Position numbers and translations under genes: made by a program. The notes under the pieces are model-generated. The model saw nothing but the letters and a program-made list of their open reading frames with translations, had not been told where the DNA came from and did not search any database. A stretch of DNA of 64,000 nt from Hygrocybe punicea. Its lineage: Eukaryota; Basidiomycota; Agaricomycetes; Agaricales; Hygrophoraceae. The stretch covers positions 4,402,001-4,466,000 of the forward strand of contig OY744468.1 of the NCBI GenBank assembly GCA_963556145.1. Direction: 5' to 3'. How positions within the stretch are numbered: position 1 is the stretch's first letter; the number at the start of each line of letters is the position of its first letter. Positions 57,538 through 64,000 of this stretch are shown here, in pieces.

Positions 57538-60500
57538 ATGAGCACAGCACAGTCACAGTCCCCCAGTCCGTTATGGGACAACCAGAATCATAGCCTCGCC
57601 GACCCTCCCCAATTTCAACAAATGGGCAGCAACAACTCACAAGCCTTGCCTCAGCAACCATCATCATCACCGCCACATATGCAGCCCGCCGGCATGGCTG
57701 AGCAATCGCTATCCCCTCAGCCCCGGCCTCAGCTCGCAAACCAGAACAGTCATTCTCGTTCTTCCTCGTTCTTCGGTTTCCGTAAAAAGGAATCCAATCC
57801 TGATATCCCCCAGCGTCAACGTCAGCGCTCTCTTTCAGGCGCTGGACAAGCACCTCCGCGCGCAAGTGTTGACAACTTCGGGAAATCCATGCAATATTCT
57901 GCACAAAACGGTTCAACACCCCTTCCTCGGAATGGGTCACCTGCCAAAGGTGTTACTGGCCCACCATCGCAGTTGCAACAGCAGCAACAGCAGCCACTCC
58001 ATCCAGAAATTCGTTCTGTCGTGCAACTTAATCTAGCTCACGCACACAAAGTTTATTTTTCTGGACCGCTTGTCCGGAGGATTGAGCGTCAAGCGGATGG
58101 ACAGAGACCCTCAAAGGATGAAGGCTGGGTGGATGTGTGGGGGCAGTTGGGAGGCACAACCCTCAGCATCTGGGACATGAAAGAGATCGCAGAAGCCAGC
58201 AAGCAGGGAAAGGAAGTCCCTCCAACATATGTCAACATGACCGATGCTGTTCGTAATGCCATTTTCCTTGCATATATAGACTTACGTTTTTTGTTGTAGT
58301 TCGTGCAGGTTCTGGGCTCAGTAACAGTTCCAGCCACAGCTACAGCCCCATCCAAAAGGTATTCCAACGTACTCACCCTCAATACGGCCGGGTCAAACCT
58401 CCTGCTATTTTCTTGTCCAACAACTGCTGCTCTTCTTTCTTGGGCGGCTGCTCTACGATTATCTGCCTGGGAGAAATCACGTTTGGAAGAAATTTACACT
58501 GCTCATCAGATCAGAGTGACCTTAGGCGGTAAGGATGTTGATCAATCCGTGCTGATGGGATCTGAACTTTGCCTCTACCAGACCGTGACATCAAGACTTC
58601 GCTAGTTCGCTCGCAGATGGAGGGCTGGGTCAGAGTTCGCGTTGCCAGCCAAACAGATTGGAAGCGAATGTGGATGGTTGTGAATGGCGGATCGAATGTC
58701 GGATCGAATGAGCTTCAAGAGTCTCCCACGTCTGATTCGTCCAAAAAGAAACGCATGTCCACCTTGTTCGGTCGCGAACCCAGTCCACAAAGATCTGTGG
58801 GCCCTTCGTCCCCCAAAATCTCAATGTTTTCATCACCAAAGCCTAAAGACCGCAAAAGGGCGATATTGACCATGAGCAAAGTCACGCAGGCGTTCGCAGT
58901 ATACCCTGAACGCCCTGAACTTATACCCCGAAGTACCTTGATGAAACTGGAGGGTCTAATGGGAGACGAGCACGCTGCTGGCGGGATGAGAAGTCGGGAG
59001 GGTTGGTGGTTCGTAATGCCTGAAATCGAGGCGGCGAACCCATCTGTGGAATTGCTCAAGTGGGTAATTGGTCAGTAAAAGCTTTCATTGGATTCGCGCA
59101 GTTCTTAATCCGTAACGTCATGCCTGCAGCATTACATGACACATTTGGACTTTATGGTCGGCCTCAATCGTACACTTGGGATCCCCGTGATCCGATGTCC
59201 TTAATGTTCGCGTACCCTGTAGGTCCTCAAAAAGATGTATGTTGTCTCTGCTATCATGTGTCCCGATCAGCACTCATCTGTCGAAATAGCAACTCTTCTT
59301 GGATCGCGTATCAGCTGAAAGTTTGGATCCTCGAGAGGATGGGACTTCTAACGTGCGGTCCGCTCTTCTCAAAATTCTTCTTGAACGTATGCGCAACTTC
59401 GAACAACAAGGGCCAGGGAAAAACCCTGCTACACCGGCCGATCAGGGCCGCCTTCCACAACAACAACAGCCGCCCCCGCAGCCAAATGGGTCGGGGCCGC
59501 AGCTTCCGTCAATGCCATTCAACCCATCGCTTCAGACGAGTAATACGCCTACGCCGATAAACAGTGACGGAAGCCAGATTAGCAATCAATACTCCACTCC
59601 AATATCGTCGTTACCAAACTCGCCTCAATCAAGGCCACAGACTGCGCCTCAGAATGGAAGTATTATAAACCAACCTCTCAGGACGAGCCCTGTTCCCTTT
59701 CCTCCTGTCAAGGAGTCTGTACGGGGTTTCACCCCGTCCGTCGGGTCTGGCCAAGGTTCTTTTAATGTTACGAAGGGACCAGGGCCTGACTTCACACTCG
59801 CCACCGCTTATGGTGGGATGGCCAGCACCCCAGAAGATGGCATGAGCCGTAATCCTGCCAACGAACCACAGCTTCCCAGCCCCAAAATGCCTTCTCAGAC
59901 ACAGCACGCACATTCGACTACAATTCCTCAGGTGTCAGCCACCACGACGCCACCATTCCTGACTTCGCCTCATTCTCCAGTCTCTAAGAGCCATTCCGTT
60001 TCAACCTCTCTCCCCAGTTTACCCTCACCAAAGTTACCGTCACCGCAGCGTCCTACCACGGGTGACGAAAACACCAACTTTTCCAATGAAGCAGGGGCAT
60101 TGTATTTCATTCAAAACGAGGAAGAGAGCTCGCGTAGGGCGATTTCAGAACCTGATGATAGTTCTACTCAGACTGGCACGCCCCAAACCCCGGCTGCCGG
60201 ACCCTCCAAGCCTTTCAACAAAGATTTTCACCCTCCTGTCAGGCAAGCTACCCCGATGTCGTTCAAAGGAATTGGCCCCTCAGGTGATGGTACGCCAGAA
60301 GTTGGTGGAAGCACCTCGCCTATCTCGGGTCCCGAATTGCATAAGCCCACAGCACGTGGACCGAGCAGCCCACAATATACCGATCGTGCGCAACTTGTCA
60401 AGCAAAACAGTGGTACCGAAACCATGTCGACCGGAAAGGAGCACGACAACGCTGGTGGTCCTTCACAGTGGAAGTCTTCTACTTCTGAAGATCCCAATTC

Positions 60501-62231
60501 GGATGCGTGGGCTGCCTTGTCGTACCTGGCAAAGGCGGAACCTCCCGAGGTGACAAATACTTTAACAACATCTCCCGTTGAAGTTCTTCCTCAGGAAGTG
60601 CCGCCGCCACCTGTCGAAAGTTCTGACGATGTCTCACAATTCAAATCTTCCTTTGCGCTTTCTAATCAGGCTGCGGATCGTAAGGCGAGATTGCAGGCTC
60701 AGCGAGATGCCCATGACGCTGCCGTTCACAAGCCAGGTCGATCAAATGGCAAGAAGAAAGCGAAAAACGGGCATATGGAGGCTTGGCATGAAAGTAGCGA
60801 CGAAGAAGATGACGAAGAAGAAGAGGATGATGACGCCGATTCTGATGCGGAGCCGGTCGCTGGAAGTAGTCGACAGAACACACTCGCAAGCACTATCCAA
60901 GCACCGCCTGTCCCACCTGTCCCACCTGCCCCACCTCGGTCCGTCCAGGTTCAAGGACGTGGCTTGTCACCTGGTGGATCCACAACGGATATCACTGCAA
61001 ATCCTGCATCCAAGCCAATTCGACATTTGCCACAAATACCAGGAAAACCGGCTGGTATGTTCTACCCTATGTCAAATCTTCCCTCTGACATGTGCTTTTA
61101 GTTGAGTCCGACGAATATTTCACTTCACAACAGCGACGTTTCCCCTCAGACCAATATCCGAACGGAGGAAGACGTGCGACTTATGATGATCAACATATTC
61201 GATCTCAGTCTGAATTCCCTCAACCTGGTGCTGCTCGTCAGACTGTGTGGAGTAAAGTTCTTGATCCTGGACGAAACGTCGGGCCTCCCGAACCATCCAA
61301 CAACAATCGAGACACCTTCGTCCAGCTTGACTCGTCTTCAAATGCCATGACGAAGGCATTTACGACTACGGGACTTCTTTCTGCTGGCCTGCAGGACCAG
61401 CAGGATAGATCTGCCAAACGACAAGAAGAACTTGCTAGGGAGAGCGGCGCGTCACTTATCAACGTACCCAACAAACCTCCTCCTCCTCAGAGCGGCCTAC
61501 TGGGGGTCATTACCGCTCACGAACGGGAACGCAAGCGTGATGGCGGCGTTGGCGCAGCTTTGACAGAGCGCGAACGCGAAAAACGTATGGCGGAGGAGAG
61601 GCAACGTCGGTTTGATGATCAGCAACGCCAACAACTGGAACAAATGGCTCAAGGTGGATCCATGTACGGAGGTCAGCCGTTCCCAGGCTATATGATGGCG
61701 AACCCAATGATGATGGGCATGAATCCAATGATGGGAATGAACCCGATGATGACGGGGTCTCTGGGCTTCCCTGGCATGATGCCTGGTTATCATCCGCAAC
61801 ACATGTTTGCCGCGCAACAAGCTGCGCAGGCTTACCAACAAGCTATGATGGCGTTTTCGGCAGCTGGTTCGCAGGTGGGAGTAGATGGTGTTACACCCAA
61901 CTCGGCTTCCCCAAATCTTATGATGCCTCCAAGTAATATGGGTATGTTCGACCCTCGTATGTCGATGATGGGTATGCCGATGGTTGGGCAACCGCTTATG
62001 GGGGCAATGGGGATGCAGATGACTGGTGTCCCGGCATTCGATGGGCGATTCTCGCCGTCCATGTATGATAGTAACCTGGCCCCTCCTTCCGGTCAAGCTG
62101 GTGGTCAGGCTGGCGGCCAAGCTTCGGGTCATTTCTCGTCACGTAACAGTTCGATCGGTGGTCGCGGATCTCCACTCGCACTTCCTGCCGATTCTACTGA
62201 ACCCCACTTCACAAGCGTTTCGACAAAATAG
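57538..62231 (+). CDS. PH-domain protein, CAF120/SKG3-like
   Basis: Large scaffold; yeast Caf120 is part of the CCR4-NOT mRNA decay and transcription complex and Skg3 sits at the bud neck. Six exons give 1476 residues: 57538-58248, 58300-58528, 58582-59070, 59130-59236, 59290-61054 and 61102-62231. The Gln/Pro/Ser-rich head is followed by a split PH domain (YFSGPLVRRIE, GWVDVWGQLGGTTLSIWDMK, YSNVLTLNTAGSNLLLFSC) and a second folded block (QMEGWVRVRVASQTDWKRMW, then REGWWFVMPEIE). A long disordered region carries an acidic Asp/Glu run (near 60799-60850), charged helices (HERERKRDG and on) and a Met-Asn-Pro-rich segment. Intron 1 uses a GTTCGT donor. The family call is strong; the cellular role is inferred. 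Confidence 0.83.
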
Positions 62232-62481
62232 CTCCAACCCTTGATGGCCTTGAAATTCTGCTTCACGATTTCTTTTTTTTTTTGTTTGCTCGTTTACCCT
62301 AATTAGTTCGTATGCAATCACCCTTCATATGGCTCACGACACCCAGACTTGGACTCTAGAATGGACATCCAGTGATTTTGTTTTTTTGGGATGTTCGAAT
62401 TAGTTTGCCCATGCTTCAATTCCTACTCGAGTAATACTATACGGCTTGAATCTTTTACCTTCCTCTAAGTCGGCGTGCACA

Positions 62482-64000
62482 ATGGGAGTCAAATCTTTGT
62501 GGCATCTCCTGACTCCTGTGGGTCGACCAATTATGTATGTTGTCTTCCTCGTATACAACGACAATGACCGCCAATGAATCAGGCTCGAAAACATCGAGGG
62601 CCAGGCGATGGCTATAGATTCCAGTATATGGCTTTATCAGTTTCAGGCCACTATGCGGGATAAGGATGGACGCGGACTAGTCAATGCTCACATTCTGGGT
62701 TTCTTGCGCCGAATCTGCAAACTTTTATTTTATGGTATTAAACCAGTGTTTGTTTTTGACGGTGGGGCTCCTGCCTTGAAGCGAACAACCATCGTGAGCT
62801 TTCCCCTTGACTTCTTTCTCAGAACTGAACTGAAATTACGAGCTACGTCGCAGAACGAGAGGAAGAATAAGAAGAGTGGTGCAGCTGCGAATCATGCTCA
62901 ATTGGCGGAGAGGTTGCTTGCTGCGCAAATGAGACGAGAGGCACTGAATCACACTTCATCCCATCAGTAAAGCGCATCAGAACCATACTGGATTAAGGCT
63001 CATAGAGCTTCATCTATTAGGTCCTCCAAGAGTTCTAAAAGTAAGGGAAAGGCTCCAACCGGTGCCGTCGTCGTCGACGATGACACTGTCTACCTCGAAG
63101 ATATCGACAACTCGATGCCTAAAACTCCCGCCCGGAAAATGAAGGCCAAAGAGAAGGACCCCTCATCGTCCTCTAAAAAGAGCCGGTTCCACGACCACGA
63201 CCCTTATCAATTACCAGATGTTAACCTCGACGAAGCAATCGCAAAGGCGAGTCGCTCAGCTCCCGATCCTCGTCTTGCGACCGAAGACGAACTACTCGCC
63301 TTCATTGAAGAAATGCGACCGGAGGATTTCGATGTTACTTCTCCAGCTTTCCGTGAACTACCCACAGAAGTCCAATACGAGATCATTGGTGACCTTCGTC
63401 TCAAATCTCGTCAAACATCCTATCGACGTCTTCAGACCATGCTCCAGAATGCACCGACTCCGCTAGATTTTTCAAGGGAGCAGATCAAGAATCTCAAGCA
63501 ACGCAACACGTTGACACAACAACTATTAACTACCACAGATAGTATCGGAAAGGCTCACATATCTATTCCAGTACGAATCGCGAGCGAGAGGAACAAGGAA
63601 TATATTTTGGTGAAGAATGACGGGGAAGGAGGAGGTTGGATACTAGGTATCAGAGACGACGGCACTCAGTCGAAACCTATAGAAATCGACCACGACAGCG
63701 ACGATGAACGCAATGACAATGAAGAATGTGACAGTGACGCAGAAATGGAGGAAGTAGATATGTACGTTATATCACCAAACTTTCTATTAAATATCCTTAC
63801 ATCTCTCCCTTTCGTATTTGCAGACCTGGAGCTTCAGTCCCAGATCATGACCTCCTTGAATATAAACGAGAGATGGCCTTGTCAGCCATCGCTGCCCGCT
63901 ATTCACCAAAGAAATCAGCACCCCTTACCACCACGAAGCCAATACAAAGAAAAACATCCGCTATGCCCCTGTTTGATCCTGAAGAAGAAAGTGTATCTGC
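62482..64000 (+). CDS. RAD2: DNA repair endonuclease RAD2/XPG (N-terminal part, cut by window end)
   Basis: The 3' flap endonuclease of nucleotide excision repair. Exons in view: 62482-62534, 62583-62793, 62854-62966, 63021-63761 and 63824-64000 (still open). The XPG-N nuclease domain is plain: MGVKSLWHLLTPVGRPIM, then AMAIDSSIWLYQFQATM, FLRRICKLLFYGIKP and VFVFDGGAPALKR, with the first catalytic Asp residues in context. An AERLLAAQMRREALNH helix follows, then the long acidic spacer of Rad2/XPG (not found in FEN1 or EXO1). The XPG-I catalytic half lies beyond the window. The donor at 62794 (GTGAGC) and acceptor at 62853 are predicted from frame. Confidence 0.92.

Noticed and set aside
61497..62132. 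A 211-codon His-rich minus-strand ORF
   Set aside because: The His and Arg richness comes from reverse reading of Met/Gln codons in the CAF120-like exon; there is no independent support.

Overview
This window looks like nuclear DNA of a filamentous basidiomycete fungus, most probably an agaricomycete. The genes are packed closely, almost all are interrupted, and most introns are 45-90 nt long with weakly conserved GT/GC...AG ends. The encoded proteins belong to eukaryotic and largely fungal families (mediator, chaperonin CCT, PP2A, SUN, RAD2, RMI1, COX11, CAF120-like, HAM1-like, YGL114W-like OPT). I built 29 gene models by choosing splice sites that keep the frame and restore known family motifs. 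Together they contain about 165 introns. I saw no rRNA, tRNA, CRISPR array or intact transposon.

Layout, left to right. 1-1.9 kb: the 5' part of a minus-strand Gly/Pro-rich gene (metacaspase-like prodomain) made of a tandem array of mini-exons; the rest lies outside the window. 2.0-4.5 kb: MFS transporter (-), divergent from MED19 (+, 4.8-6.3 kb). 6.6-10.7 kb: an I-BAR/IMD-like protein (-) and a SARAF-like calcium-entry regulator (-). 10.7-12.3 kb: the only long gene-poor stretch, with a diverged duplication and a broken coding relic. 12.3-15.0 kb: OPT transporter (-). 15.1-18.3 kb: a disordered protein of unknown function and BUD13 (both +). 18.6-20.8 kb: an HSP20-like chaperone (-) and a small, probably mitochondrial protein (+). 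21.1-25.7 kb: HAM1-like protein (-) and PP2A catalytic subunit (-). 25.9-31.4 kb: CCT5 and a SUN-domain protein (+). 31.6-33.5 kb: an 18-exon proline iminopeptidase (-). 33.6-38.0 kb: CRAL-TRIO protein, a very cysteine-rich protein, PAM18 and EFM4 (all +). 38.0-42.8 kb: SGD1/NOM1 (-) and a coiled-coil protein (-). 43.2-50.5 kb: an Hsp70-like ATPase with a long repetitive tail and an SF1 helicase (+). 50.6-53.1 kb: carnitine acetyltransferase (-). 53.2-64 kb: RMI1 (+), a DNAJC8-like J protein (-), COX11 (+), a CAF120/SKG3-like PH protein (+), and the N-terminal part of RAD2/XPG (+), cut by the window end.

The genes do not form one pathway; they are mostly housekeeping genes. Loose themes are protein folding and mitochondrial biogenesis (CCT5, HSP20, Hsp70-like, J proteins, PAM18, COX11), RNA and ribosome work (MED19, BUD13, SGD1, CAF120, helicase) and DNA repair (RMI1, RAD2). 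The most unusual features are the mini-exon array (1-1.9 kb), the Hsp70-like protein with a repeat-bearing tail and an 11-nt exon, the intron that separates the last PP2A codon from its stop, and the 49-cysteine protein. Exon boundaries are hand predictions without transcript data.
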